From assembly GCA_025174535.1 (NCBI GenBank), contig JALBUN010000048.1, positions 868,001 through 932,000 of the forward strand: a stretch of DNA of 64,000 bases. The letters are read 5' to 3'. Shown piece after piece: positions 47,801 to 60,464 of the stretch. Origin of the DNA: Cantharellus purpuraceus. Taxonomy: Eukaryota > Basidiomycota > Agaricomycetes > Cantharellales > Hydnaceae. The position numbers and the translations under genes were made by a program. The notes under the pieces are model-generated. The model was not told the DNA's origin, ran no database searches, and worked only from the letters and a program-made list of their open reading frames with translations. Within the stretch, counting starts at the first letter, position 1. Every line of letters begins with the position of its first letter.

Positions 47801-49625
47801 ATTGATATATGAACCCAGTCCGGAAGATGCGTTTGCACCACCACTAACACTTATTGTAATACTTACACGGTATCCAACCAAGATTCGAATAAGTCCGTAT
47901 GATGAGGAGTTGATGGGGCTAGCAGTGGCAAGGGTGAACCATCGAAATTACTTGGATGTTGCATATCTTGAATAATACCTCCTTGCCACCTCAGCACAAT
48001 GCGTACTTTCTAATTATGCAGTTAGCAAGGCTCGAGCGGAACAGTTGACCCGTGAAGCCGACAAGACTCTACTCCCACATGGGAGTGTTCTTCGCGTGTT
48101 GCATACGGCCTGGTAACGGTATAGTTGTTCTTTTGGGATAGTAACCGTGTCCATTTTGTTGGGTGTATATGACGCCGGAGAATTCTGTACCCATCAGCGG
48201 CGCCCAACAGGAAGTCAGTGGCCTGGGGACTCATCTGATTAGAATCGACCATATCACTCTAAACTCAAAGTCAATATCGCATACTATTTCTGATACTTTC
48301 AGGCCAGTCAACAGATGGGAAGTAACCTTTTTAGTACCATGCTCCAGTCATCGCATGCGCTGTAGCCGAGGCTTTGACAGCTGCGTCAGTGGTCCCAAGA
48401 AATATGTATTTTGCGTTGGGACTCCAACCTCCGGGTGCAGCAAGTGACTATGAAACAGCTCCTATGCTCGTTGCTATGAAAGTGCATGGATCAACTGCAT
48501 TATGAGGTGAAGTCATACGGATGACAGCAAATTGGCACGTCAAGAGTTCTAGTGTCATAGGTAGTAAATCACCGGATCCACAGTGTTATCCTCTGGACAT
48601 GTGGAGGTAGAGTAGTCTTAGATGGCCATCAATAAGTCCTGTGTCGGCCATGGCACTTTATTCTCTATGTCACGAGGAAGGGGACAACAACTAGGAGGTA
48701 AATGTGATGATCCGAGAGAATAGCATATTGACATGCAATCCTGCGCGGGGTTGAGAGAACTCGGGGAGATAGTACTGCCAATAGGTGCAGACAATCGCCG
48801 TGTGGCCCTGATTCCTGACTGAGTCAGTACAAGGATTTCACTTAAAAGGAGAATAGACGGGGAAAGGGAGCAAGATACGCGCATAGAAGACGAACGGGAC
48901 AGGGGGACAGAGGACCCTCATCTGTACAGGCCTCTTGGGACAGTTTTGTGAACTAGGATGGAAACATTAAATCTGCGGAAGCGTGTCGTAGACGCACAAT
49001 GTTGATTTCCTTGGGGAACCAAGAGTTACACTCGTTTCACAGATCATTCAAAATTATTGCTACCTTCCAACCTTTCAGTCAGGGTCAGCTGCGGGCCATT
49101 CAAGTGTGGCCGAAAAGTCCATAGGAGGACATAGAACCCTGAAAATAGTTACCTGTCATTTTGAAAATAATGATGCACAGTTGCTCTGCCCTGTTCTTCA
49201 TTCACTATACTTGCCTCGATCTGTCACGTCTCTTATACTATCCCGAGTCATCACAGAGAACACAAAAGCGTCACTGTAATTATCTCCAGTAAGTCACTAT
49301 TGACCATTTTCTTTATCTGTCTAGAGAGCTTCAGATCGCAAATGAAAATGAAAAAGTGTTGGATGCTCCCGCATTGATCGTATGACCCAATGCATTCTTT
49401 CTGGTGACGCTGACAGAGAATCGAAGGATGATTCTTTGAATAGAGGTCTTTTGAGTGAGCAGCCAAGGCCATCGTAAGTGATTTAGGAAACCTGACGCAT
49501 CGGGTAGAGCCGAACGATCGGCTTTGTGACAAACAGGTCGCCAAAACAACGCGCTATCCAAGTATCGAAGTGCTTCTACATCTGAGGTGAGCTTGTGGTC
49601 TGCGTCTACGGAACGGGAAGTAGTA

Positions 49626-51787
49626 ATGCGAATATTGTCATGGAATATTGTGAGTATCGGCTACTTTGAGGATGCCATGTTCTATCTGAATCTCCCATCA
49701 GAATGGCATACGAACGCTACCGCAATACCACCCGTGAGCTTCCATATTTTCTTGGTGCAGAGGTGATATGTTGAGAAGAATGCCCCGAAGATGGTGCACG
49801 CTAAAGACAGGAGAGGCTATATTAAATGAGCTTAATGCTGATATTATATGCTTTCAAGGTGTGCGCACGCGACTTGTAGTAGTCTGCGGGATCTTCCTCA
49901 AAGAATTGCGTCTGCCCAGAAATAAAAATCCAGCGGACTGCACTTCCAAAGCATATTGCAGTCCCAAACGGATATGAATCTTTCTTTTCCTTTCCCGTAA
50001 CCAAGGGAGGATACAGTGGTGTCGCTGTGTATACGAAGACAGGCACTGTTGCTCCTATTAAAGCCGAGGAAGGACTCACTGGAAAACTCCAACCAAAACC
50101 TGTTTTAAAGGATGAGGAGCGTGTGTCTGCTTCATACCCCCAGGCTCACCAGATAGAGTTCTATCACAACGAGGATGAGGAAACACCATCAAGCTTGACA
50201 GAATTGGATGCCGAGGGCCGCACCCTCGTGCTTGACTTTGGCCTTTTTGTCCTTATCAACTTATACTGCCCCGCAGAAACCTCGGATACTCGTCTTCCCT
50301 ACAAAATGAACTTTCATTTATTGCTCGAGGAGAGAGTCCGGAAACTTATACACGAGGACGGTCGGGAGGTCATTGTCGTTGGAGACATTAACATTACCGC
50401 AGCTCCGATTGATCACTGTGATGGACAACTACCAAGCCAGCAGGCTGATTTCTGGGGTCATCCACCCCGTGGGTGGCTCAAACATTGGTTGGCACCTTCG
50501 GGACCGATGGTAGATGCTATTCGGGATGTTTGGCCAGAACGCAAAGGGATGTATACTTGTAAGCGCAAGAGCCCTCTGCTGATGATTTCGTAAACCTTGA
50601 CAAATAATAGGCTGGAACACAAAGATCGCGGCTCGTGACTCCAACTATGGAACGCGCATAGATTATATCCTGCTCACACGCGGTCTACTTCCGTGGTTCA
50701 AACATGGTGACATTCAAGCCTCCATACGTGGCTCCGATCATTGTCCAGTATATGTGGATCTACACGATGAAATTCAGTTGGACTCAGGCGAAACCGTCAC
50801 ACTCCAAGACGCAATGAAGTTTGAACAAGCGAAGCGGAATCCCCCTCGCATCTCCGCTAGATTTTGGGATGAGTTTAGACAGCGGCTGCTTTCGAATTTT
50901 TTCACGGCCAAAGCCCCGGGGAAAGTGCTATTGTCATCTTCGTCTTCCAGCCCACAAGAGACTTGCCAAATTGGGAAGGCGTCGCAGACATCAATGACCG
51001 ACGTGCCCTCTTCTTTGCCGGATCAGTCCGAAGAGTTACTGGCGACGGAGACACTGAACAGCTCACAGAATCGTCTAGGTGCAGCGGAGTTGCCGTCATC
51101 ATCATCACTAAAGCGTGCATCACCCTTCACTCAAAACAAACGAAGTGGCGACGAATCTGATGCAGAATCGAAGAAACGACCGAAGGTTGGGCAGAAGAAA
51201 ATATCCTCCTTTTTTGTCAAACCTCCAGAGAAGATATTATCTTCGTCGACAATCATTAACGATGATGTGAGCTTCAAGGAGGAGGAGGCAGAGACAAGGC
51301 GACAATCAGACGAGCGAAGTCAAGTAGAAGCAGACCGTAAGCTTGCGCTCTCGTTATACGAGGCTGCCAAGATTGTTGAAACGCAAGCGGCTACTTCGTC
51401 TTCTCAGAGCAAAGAGGCATGGGGCCATCTTCTTGCTCCTTTGCGGCCACCTAACTGCAAAGTCCACCGAGAGCCTTGTAAAGAGTTCACGGTGAACAAG
51501 CTGGGTCCCAACAAAGGCAAAGCGTTTTTCATCTGCTCACGGTACGGTGCACATCCCATTTTCTGTCACATGGTTCAAACATGATCTTCCTCAGACCCAT
51601 GGGCCCAGGTTATGACAAGGGCCGGTCAGCGCGTTTGAGGGAGGAGGTGGATACGGAATATCGATGTGATTTTTTCAAGTGGGCTAGTGACGTCAAGAAG
51701 GCAGCATTGAAAGACGTTTCTAAGGGTAATTCGACTGCGGCCATTTCATCTGGATCAAAGACAGCCAAAGCACGCATCCCACCATGA
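49626..51787 (+). CDS. APN2: AP endonuclease 2 (Apn2) with PIP box and GRF zinc finger
   Basis: Repairs abasic sites and trims 3'-blocked ends in the nucleus. The start MRILSWNINGIRTLPQYHPW is built across two introns. The metal-site glutamate lies in CFQEIKIQRTALPK, which also needs the correct acceptor (GCCCAG at about 49919). Further exonuclease-endonuclease motifs are VGDINI, DSNYGTRIDYILLTRG and GSDHCPVYVDL. Behind the catalytic domain stand a Ser-rich linker and the PCNA-binding motif QKKISSFF, then the C-terminal zf-GRF domain (CKVHREPCKEFTVNK, GKAFFICSRPMGPG, CDFFKW). About six exons; the last intron is at about 51542-51593. Catalytic, PCNA and GRF modules are all present, so the gene looks intact. 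It converges on the DHHC gene. Confidence 0.95.
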
Positions 51788-52326
51788 CTGCGAGGACAGT
51801 GTTGTAGTATACGGTGTGCTCAGGCGCTATTCCTATGGTCGCGGTATTCGAGTGATGCTACTAGCTGTGTGTCTCTATCAACCCTCTCGAATGTATAGAA
51901 CTCTATGCTAGGACTGAGGCATGTACACTCCTTTTAATAGTCACACGACCAGCTCTTCTGGAGTCAGTCCATGGCACGTACGGACTGCTATATGACATGG
52001 TGACTATTGATGTAGAAGGGCTGACACAGTGAAGAGTTGGATAAAGCTAGCAGTCAGATTTGATCTATTGCTTGACAGACTATTTGTCTGAGAAACCGAG
52101 CGACTGATACCAAAACAACCTATTACAAATATCAGCGTATCGGACCCGACGATACATCGGGCTAAATTTTGGGACACCAAGGGACTAATGATCCATGTCG
52201 CCACAAAGTGGGTTTATTTGAACTTATTCGGTAAGCATCCTCTGTAGCATGACAGGATTCAGTCGTGGCCGCAAATCTTTTGGCCTTATAAGATCATCAG
52301 TAAGATCCAACCGTTGTCACGTGATT
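51788..52326. other. Convergent intergenic region APN2 / DHHC
   Basis: 539 bp between two stop codons. AT-rich; no frame longer than 70 codons, no repeat noticed. It holds both 3' untranslated regions. Confidence 0.5.
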
Positions 52327-53636
52327 TTAGACAAACTTCAGTTTTTGTTGCCTATGGCCAAATAAAGGCAACCTCATTAGCCTTCTCCAATTTTCCATAG
52401 GACCAAGATCATAAGGTCGTTCAGTAGACAACGTGAGGAAGATGCGTCGCCGAATTTGTGGATATCCTGAAAGGCCTTGCCGAAGGTATGCTCCAGTGGT
52501 ATAAACAGTAGCATCGTGTATGGCAGAGTCAACACAGATCAGAGACTGCTTTGACATTCTCGACTTCAAGGCCTCCACTGTTGATTGGCCTCGATGAATC
52601 TGTCGCGCAGTCATGATTCCCAGACCCTATATCACAATGTCTGTTAAACTTGAGTGAAGGGAAAGGATTAAGGGCATGTACCAGTGTTAATAGACTCATG
52701 CCGGATGCAAATACAGCGGTAAGCATGACAGATGAATGGGGATTCTGAACCAGACAACCTAGGCGCCTCCCACAGTCTGCATATTGGTCGTGCTCGAGCA
52801 CCCAATAGCCTAGAACTGTTCCTATGATATATCGACCGGGTGGCCCTCCCAGCGCTAGCCAGGATATTCGTCTATCCCACCATACTCTATGGGCCCATGC
52901 ATCTGCCTGAGATGCACGCAGTGAGAGTCTGGCTTGGGAAAAAAGAAGGGACCCAAGAGGATATGTCAGAGCGAATAGTGTAACAGGGGTCAAGAACAGC
53001 AGGAATAAAAATTCCTTCATAATAGACAGCGTGACACAATTCCCAATCCAGGGACAGTGGTGATCAAAGCCCACACGACACACATTACAAAGGGAGCAGT
53101 GATGTGTCCGTGGGGGTTTCCACTTGCCACGGCATTGACCCTTGTGACAAAACTCCATGTTTCCTTGTGAGTCAACACATTCGTAGTAGCGGAGATCTTG
53201 AGGTGCTTCAGCCATCATCGGGGTTATTACATTGTGTGAGCCTGGGAGCGTCACGAGGTCAAGATAAAATGCCAGTATGGTTGGTATAAGGGAAGTTGAG
53301 AGCATCATGTATATAGCTGTGTATAGTGTCAGGCCTTATAATGGGTGAAAGGCTTCAGCCCAACCTCCAGACAATTGCTGGGCATGTATCCGATAGAAGT
53401 AACCGTCTATAAAGAAGGTAGATGCACCATAGTGAGACATAAGATATAGATTAATAACATACAGCCTATTTCAAAGCAGCACAGATACCAGGCCCATCTG
53501 TAGCAAGTCTGTTTAGCCTATTGATGGAAATTGAAATGTAGTACATAAGAAGCTCACGCAAGGAATACTACAACAACCGGGGGTATCAGCAAATCGAGGA
53601 GCCTGTATTTCAGTCGAAAATTATCTTTTAGTGCCA
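52327..53636 (-). CDS. DHHC-type protein S-palmitoyltransferase
   Basis: Membrane enzyme that attaches palmitate to cysteines of target proteins. The catalytic Cys-rich domain shows [17 protein letters not shown], then [17 protein letters not shown] with the DHHC tetrad. Hydrophobic segments flank it: [10 protein letters not shown] at the N-terminus, [19 protein letters not shown] after the DHHC, and [21 protein letters not shown] before the tail. The start is [17 protein letters not shown]. The C-terminal tail carries STVEALKSR and [15 protein letters not shown], equal to the conserved DLGxxxN region. The intron at about 52610-52700 is required to make the fourth membrane segment continuous. 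It is divergent from MED4 (215 bp). The subfamily (Pfa number) is not clear. Confidence 0.9.
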
Positions 53637-53851
53637 TAGTGGGTCGGATGTCCATCCAAGTAGGTTTTTATGTTCTTGATGCGAAGTAACATGCTCAAGC
53701 CGGAGTTTGAAAGCTGTCTTTGAATCTTCTTGATCGAACAGGAAGTGGAAGTGGCCTCTAACAAAGATACAGCAGGACCATAATACTACGTTATCGAGGT
53801 ATGGTATTTATTGCCGATGTTTCTCGGCTTTAATATTTTTATAGCTTCAGG

Positions 53852-54666
53852 ATGGCCACTGGATCTGACATCTCCATATCCGAAATGCTTTTGGAACCAT
53901 TAGTCACTATGCAGGGCCTGGCCCAGACACTTTTCATGTCTCTGTCTCCGCCGTCTACAAAACCCCCACCGCCGCCAGCGACGTCTTTGTTCATCGAATG
54001 TGATATTGCACTGGCAGCGGCCGTCCGACAGGCCAGAGTACACCAAATAAAACAGAGGAAAATAGAAGAGCTGAAAGCAGAAATACTGGATCTTGATGCT
54101 CAACTAATGGATCTTTGGGGAGAGCTTGAGCTCGGCAAGCAGGAGCTAGAAGCAATAATTGACGAGGGCAATGAACGACTGGAAGCTATAGACCGCGCAC
54201 GAAGAGGTGAGCACGAAATGGATTTTTGGAAAGACGATTGACATTTGTCTAGCTGCCATTCCGTACCCGGAACTATTGGCGTATGCTCAAAGTCTTAGCG
54301 CTTTTACATCGGCCCCTCCAAACATGCCCGATATTTCACAACCCAGACAGCTTCCCCCGCCATTATTCTTCCCTCCGTTTCCCAACGAGGAAAAAATGCG
54401 TCGTGGGAGGCTCAATGCAGAGGCTCCTTTGGGTCAGCTAGGCGAAACTCACTCTGTTGGACGACGTAAGTATTATACGTCCATTTTAAAATGGGCTATC
54501 CATCATTATATGCATAACAGCTACCACACAAACTCCTGTGGCCGATCTCAACCAGCCTGTTCAGCCTATTCAAGGGACGCGAGAACCATACAGGCAGCAG
54601 AATCGTCCTCAACCTCTCTTGGCCGTCGATTTCGGCCTGGATCTTAACGATGACGAAGATCTGTGA
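53852..54666 (+). CDS. MED4: Mediator complex subunit 4
   Basis: Middle-module subunit of the Mediator coactivator, bridging activators and RNA polymerase II in the nucleus. The start MATGSDISISEMLLEPL is followed by a Pro-rich patch and a coiled coil (RKIEELKAEILDLDAQLMDL). After an intron comes AAIPYPELLAYAQSLSAFTS and APPNMP, the diagnostic Med4 segment. Downstream are FPPFPNEEKMRRG and a last exon ending VDFGLDLNDDEDL, an acidic end often seen in fungal Med4. Three exons, about 230 residues. The stop TGA is at 54664-54666; the kinesin gene ends 190 bp further on the other strand. Confidence 0.92.
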
Positions 54667-54855
54667 AGTGCATCTATCAGGGGTACGCCTGTACACTGCT
54701 TCTTTATAACTAACAATCCGCCCAAACCCTAGTCAATTGACCATGGATTACTAAAACAGGAACACAATCGTACAGCTATGCGGATGAGTTCATGCAGACA
54801 AAAAGTATAGATAACTTTGGAGCTCAAGCTATACACTGCTTCAAATCCCGGGACT

Positions 54856-57547
54856 TCAGGGTGGCACACGAGTCTGTTTTTTGGCTGTCCCAAGGGTCGT
54901 ATTATTCACCTGTGATAAGAGGAATATAAAAATAGATTTGGGCTTGGCGTTAGTAGACACGTACTTTGGTCGCAAAACGCAGAGAACAGAGTGATTCACT
55001 CAGATGAGATGCCAATGGAGACAGATTCAGAACCATCAATGTTTTTGAATTTCCACTCAGCGATGTTTGCAACAAATAAGTGAGCTGCGACCAAGGGGTA
55101 AGGGTCTCATCTCACGTTGTTCATTAATATTTACCTTAGAGTTTCGGTATGGAATGTGCTTGTCGCCTTGGCTAGGCGGTGCATTTCCAAGTGCTGCAAT
55201 AACGTCCCCTAAGGCACTAAGACTTCGGTTGATGTTCTGAGTTTCTTTGAGTCTCTCTTTATCATTACCAGCCCCGCTCGAGTTCAGCCGTTCTGATCCT
55301 GCAAGATCGACAAGATTGAGTGACCCTTCACAAGTCTCCTGGGTCAACGGATTTGAACCGCTAATACGTAACGTGAAGACTGAATGTGAACGTGAAGAAC
55401 GTTCGTTCATGAGTGTCGTGGCAACCGTTCGACGTGATTGAGCCCGAAGAAGCAGAGTTCGAACCTGGGAAGGCGACTCAAGAGGTACTAGTACAAGTGC
55501 TAACCTATGAGATGCAATAGGGGAGACAGGAAATGACATACCGACGACAACATCAGTAACTCTGGTGCTGCCCTTGTCGTGCCGAATCTCGTGTTTCTTC
55601 TTATCCAACTCACCGGTGCCAAGTAGGTCATTGATGGTTTCGTTATACTAGTAATCCTGGTAAGTGTCGGTATTCTGACACACGAAGCGGGCTCATACAA
55701 TTTCCAAGAATTGGCCTTCCAATCTATAGATCCACCCTTTTCTTTTCAACTTCTCGGCGACGGCGAACACCTGATCTACTGCTCGCGGAATCATGCCTAT
55801 GGTGTCTGGTGTCTGCTAGCGGTGTGAATATGAAGTTTAACTATGGAGAGTTTGTGCCAATTAAAACGACCTACCGACCCTCCCTCCATAGTGAATGATT
55901 TTCCAGAGCTGATGGGCCAATGAATATGGCGGGACGCTGGTTGAAGTATAAAACACTTACCCCGTTTGTCTAGAAGGCATCGCTTAGCAGATGGCGACTA
56001 TATTAACGACTACAGTCGGCAGCTTACCCGTAGGCAAATATACAAACATGATACCCGTCGACACAACTTTGCGCGAGTTGAGAGATCTCTTCGAAAACTT
56101 CTGCTTGTGTCGACTTTGGTTCGAAGACCTGACTCAACATTTTCATCAGATATGACCAACGGAAAAGAAGGGCATATACATGCTCTATCGAAATTAAAAT
56201 TCCAGACTTCCCTTCTCTCTGCTCCTGTGGCTGATTCACTGCTCGAGCTGAGCACAATTTCCCTGTGGTCCCTCTTATCTGGATAATCTATGCGAGCAAC
56301 CATAGCCGCCGACTCTTGCGTTTTATCCCCCGAGGCTCCATCTGACGACAAGAGGGGTCTGACCCTGCAGAATACCCTGGTGATTATTGTTAGTAACACC
56401 TCATTCAATGTGTGAGGCTGTTAGCACCGAATATTGCCCTTGAGCTCCTGTACTGTATTGTGAAGTTTCCGTCTTATGGTCTCGGCCTCACGAAGTTCTC
56501 TCTCTAATCCAGCAATACGTGCATTTGCTTGTTCAAGCTGAAGACCCATATTCCCAGTTCGAGAGGTGGCAACGGCCAGTGATGCATGTAAATTGCTATT
56601 CGTTACCTGAAGAGCGTTTACTTGAGTCTGAAGTGACAGTTGAGATGTCGATTGTTGTGAGACGGTAGCCTGTATACGACTTAGCAAACCACGGCGGCGA
56701 AGTGAGAAAGGACAAGTACTTTAAGGACGCTGATGGATTCGCGTTCTCTGCTGAGATCTTCTCTGCCAACACGAATCTCCTCTTTGAGCTCCCGAACCTC
56801 TCGTTGCAACTTCGTCCTATCCATCTCTAGGTCCATGACCTCTCTCACATGCTTCTTTCTGAGAGCATCCAGTTCGTCGGATGCGTTAATTAAGTTTCTA
56901 CGCTGCTCTATTTCAAGTGTCTTTGATTCGGCAAGTTGTTTTGACAGTTGGGAGTGGAATGTCTGCAGTTCTTGAACTTTAGCACGTTCAGCCTCCATGT
57001 CCGAAGTTACTGTAATATTGCGTACTAAGAGAAAGGGGAGATCTGGAAGATTATGCACACCTTTGGCTAAATCGCTAGCTCTGGCTGACTCCATTTGGGT
57101 CATCTGGTTTTGTATTTCTGTGAAACGCTCATCATCAATAGTCCTGAGCTGGGTTCCCCCCATTACAGGAACACGTCCAGCCCGTCCAGGCCCGGCACTC
57201 TTGGCGCTGTTCGTACTCATAGCACGCTTAGTTGGAGGCGCACTCACTGCCCGTGCCGCTCTCTGTTGGACTCCATTTATGCTAGCTGAGAGGGCAGGTG
57301 CGCGAGGCTTGGTCAAGGGTGGAGGTCCTCGTACGACTGTCACAAATTCTGCACGCTGTCCATTAATGTGAGAAGTAGTCGACGCCTTGAGAATGCGGGT
57401 TCCAGATACAGCTGAGGCAAGGGCTGGTAATTTCCCTGGGATTGGACTGTCGTCATTTAGAGCCTTCCGTTTTAAGGAAGGACCTGTTTCTGCTGTTCCT
57501 AATAAGTCTCTATCCGGAGAGCTTGCCACGCGAGGTATTCTTGACAT
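54856..57547 (-). CDS. Kinesin-14 (Kar3/Klp2-type) C-terminal motor
   Basis: Minus-end-directed microtubule motor for spindle and nuclear movement. The N-terminal part (start [15 protein letters not shown]) is basic and disordered. A long coiled coil follows (residues about 150-420). The neck [16 protein letters not shown] places the motor at the C-terminus, the kinesin-14 arrangement. The motor shows the P-loop [36 protein letters not shown] and the end [12 protein letters not shown]. The last two introns are needed to reach this end: the short frame at 55057 is read-through into an intron. About ten introns. An in-frame ATG at 57610 exists further upstream; 57547 was chosen because it begins the basic tail. 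It is divergent from RPL37 (165 bp). Confidence 0.93.
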
Positions 57548-57712
57548 TTCTGAGACCCAACGCGACGAGGTGTTACAGGAAACGAAACGCGTCTTGAAAC
57601 AAACGGTCACGTGATAATATATTTATTCCATCTCCGTTTACCAGACTATCGGGTCCTTTCAAGGCATCAAAGGTCAAAAGGCAAGCTCGACGACGTCAAG
57701 GACAACGGTGAC

Positions 57713-58375
57713 ATGGTGAGTTTTCCGTCCTACTTTCTTCAAGTGTTCCATGGGACTCCATGACTCCCGTGTATGAAGTCATTGTCGCATTTTACTTAGC
57801 CTCCTCGATGGATGCACACTTATTGCATTGGATGAACATTTGGTGGATATAGTACTGACAACCCTTGCTTTGCAGACAAAAGGTTTGTTTTCATGGAAAG
57901 ATGATGAATAGTATACACTAATAGCTGGTTCCCCGGTGTCTCTCAGGAACATCCTCATTCGGGTTTGTCTCATAGTTCTTTTCTGCGTGCGTCACGCTGA
58001 CCTTCCCACCTCAGTAAGCGGCACACGAAATCCCACACCCTCTGTCGGCGGTGTGGCAACCGTGCCTTCCACAGACAGCACAAAAGTCAGGTCATCTCAA
58101 ACTTATCATCGGTTTCATGTTTGACCCGTATTATTAGCTTGTGCTTCGTGTGGCTACCCCTCCGCCAAAATCCGATCGTACAACTGGGGTATGAAAGCTA
58201 AGAGGCGAAAGACTACTGGCACCGGCCGTATGCGTTATTTGAAAGATGTGAGCCGACGGTTCAAGAACGGCTTCAGGTGAACACATACACCCTCCTATTT
58301 TTTGTTCCATTGTTGACGGCAAGCAGGGAGAATGTTGTTGCGAAGAAGAGACCTCGTACCCAGGCAGATGCATAA
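57713..58375 (+). CDS. RPL37: 60S ribosomal protein eL37
   Basis: Zinc-binding protein of the large ribosomal subunit. Exons 57713-57715, 57876-57882, 57947-57962, 58015-58085, 58138-58276 and 58327-58375 sum to 94 residues. The product starts [19 protein letters not shown], continues with [20 protein letters not shown] (zinc ligands), [20 protein letters not shown] and ends RPRTQADA. The first coding exon is just ATG, the second is a 7-nt microexon (ACAAAAG) and the third 16 nt. The long first intron (160 bp) may hold regulatory or snoRNA sequence, but I see no clear box C/D pattern. It converges on the mS29 gene. Confidence 0.95.
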
Positions 58376-58588
58376 GTTGTTGCGAATAATGGCCTTTAAT
58401 TCTCCCTATGATATGCATAGAATGCTTGCGCATCAAAAACCATGCTTTATGCTATGGATTTGCTAATGCTTCATGTGATTTGAGTCTGCTCGAATGCGTA
58501 CACCATTGGATCGCGGCGGCACTCAGGCATTCTGTTTGACTTGACCCGGCAAACCCAGCTCAACCGGTGTCAATTATCACTTCAAGAT

Positions 58589-60411
58589 TCAAGACTCCAA
58601 TGTAGCAAGCAACCCTTTCCATACAAAGTACCTAGGGTTACCACTGGATTCAGTAAACTTTGACAAAAATAGTTCGTCTGTGGCGGCTAGAAATCAATAC
58701 CATGCCTCAGCATCTATTCGAAAGTTGCCTTGTAAAAGGGTACCTGTATGTAGTGCCAAGTCACGCGACCATACTTCGAATAATGCCGCCGCCTCGTTTG
58801 TGCTAAGCTGGGCTGGAACCTCGAATGCTTGTAGACCATTCGCGTACACGGTTCTCGAACACGATCGCTTAGCATATGGCCCGGTCGGGCGATCATAGGG
58901 CAGTCTAAGAGCCTCCCGCAGCTCCAAAGGGAGGAGATACTTCGTATGTGAAGAAGAGATAGCCCCCAAAACTGCCCCGCGTGACTGCACCCAATGGGAG
59001 GATGTTACAACCAGGACAAACAGTAGAAAGAGAGTCAGCGCACAAATGATCTCAAACCCCCAGCATACTCGAGCAGCAAACGTGGGGTCGAAAGGTGGTG
59101 GCTTTGTATCCGATTGAAGTCCGAATCACGATAATCTGACGTGCAGTATATTGCCTGAAAATCATCCACAGCAAGAAGGACAGGATGCCTACAGTAGTCA
59201 TCAGTAAAAGCATTGCTGATCAACGCAGCGGAATTACATACTTCGTTTGACTTCCCAGTTGCTCTAACACAGCATCCAGAACGTCAGAGGCAGCACTGAG
59301 CCCATTTACACCCGCCTGTATCAATTGTGTCAACGGTGTCCCAATATCGAACGTACGAGAATATTTGTCTATTCGAACTGGGTCCTGAAGGTATATTGAT
59401 TGTAACGCCTTCTCATTGACCGAAGCCAATCGACGCAGGAGTTGCTGGGCAAGTGCATGCTGCTGGAAAGTTTGAGTTCGTAAATTGTACTGATAACGAG
59501 TGGAAGAATTGAGGATCGAGATTGCTAGATGAATTGTGTTATGTCCCGTGCCAACTGAGCAGCCAAATTGCTTACCCCGTGGTATATATAGCACAATCCA
59601 ATCTTTACTCAGAGCATAATGGACGGCTTGGATGAGAAGAAAGCTTTTCCCGCATCCAGGGTCTCCAGCTGTGTAGCAAGTAAGACACAACCGATAGCAT
59701 CAATACTGATCTCATCCTAAAGACTCACTAAACACTAATCGTGACGCCCTGCTGTCTTGAGTGCTCGCTAAATCGAGTGTCTTCAGTGCCTTTAAAGTAA
59801 CGTCGCGTATAACAGAGCACGGTCTTGAGAGGAGACGAAACTATCCCAACGTCATAATGAGGTCCACCACAGCAAAAGCTAATCACCTCCAGCACAAGAT
59901 TCCTCGGGAGACCATATGCTTGAAATAAAATTTCTGATGGAGAGTGTGGAAAAGCCATCGCTTTTCCCACTGACCGGAGCGTTACATTGTTCTAGAGTCT
60001 TGTTCAGCGGCAGGTTACCACAAGCACCGTCAAAGCAACTCACGGGATGGAAGATGGGAAGATCAAGATCAGTGGAACGTTCAGAAAACACTTTTTCTGT
60101 GAGTTGTGACGCAGGCAATGGGTGAAACATCTGAGACTCTCGATGAGAAAAGCTATCCAGGCTCTTGCATATACAGCACGTACTAAGTTGCTTGCTGGCT
60201 TCTTGCTACTGGCCTCAGAACCTGAAGACGATTTGCTTTTCCTCCCGATGACATTCGGTTTCTTTTCTATTTGTGGATATCAATGCCCAGAACCCGCTTA
60301 AAGTTCATGAAACGCACTTTGCTTTATCACTTTGGCGTAATGTCGAGGGTAAGTTGAAATCTGGGGATGTAGATTTCTGGGTCTTGCACAGCGAAGAATA
60401 AGCTGGGACAT
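58589..60411 (-). CDS. RSM23: Mitochondrial small-subunit ribosomal protein mS29 (DAP3/Rsm23)
   Basis: GTP-binding protein of the mitochondrial ribosome. The start MSQLILRCARPRNLHPQIS is an Arg-rich, acid-free presequence for mitochondria. A basic stretch follows (KKPNVIGRKSKSSSG), then FHPLPASQLTEKVFSE. The nucleotide-binding P-loop is AGDPGCGKSFLL with FLLIQAVHYALSKDWIVLYI. Later segments are PVLLAVDDFQAIYC (Walker-B-like), AISSSHTKYLLPLELREAL, PAQLSTNEAAALFEVW and the C-terminal YFVWKGLLATLES. About seven exons. The first exon join (donor AAGTGCGTT, about 60315) restores frame. A 435-bp inverted-repeat element begins 54 bp upstream of the start codon. Confidence 0.9.
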
Positions 60412-60464
60412 TTTAAAGATTTAAGTAGAGAAATGACCGAAACAAAGCTTAGCGAACTCCGCCA

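Larger units (their letters stand above)
36897..49625. other. 12.7-kb gene-poor tract
   Basis: No gene can be supported here. The longest frame is 186 codons (40759-41319), without a domain, an intron pattern or repeat of family motifs; all others are shorter. Seen instead are tandem repeats (37457-37519), homopolymer T runs (38490, 40460), a TTAGGG tract (40132), a GGTTTG tract (41667) and a diverged duplication (43.4-44.9 kb). Composition moves from GC-rich at 37 kb to AT-richer beyond 43 kb. The tract may be degenerate mobile DNA, but no transposase or reverse transcriptase remains recognisable. Confidence 0.5.

Noticed and set aside
47790..47975. Protein-like 61-codon frame (TRYPTKIRISPYDEELMG)
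   Set aside because: Looks somewhat coding-like, but no exon can be joined on either side and no family is recognised.
36897..49625. Intact retrotransposon or DNA transposon in the gene-poor tract
   Set aside because: No reverse transcriptase, integrase or transposase motif and no long terminal repeats were found by eye; only diverged short repeats remain.
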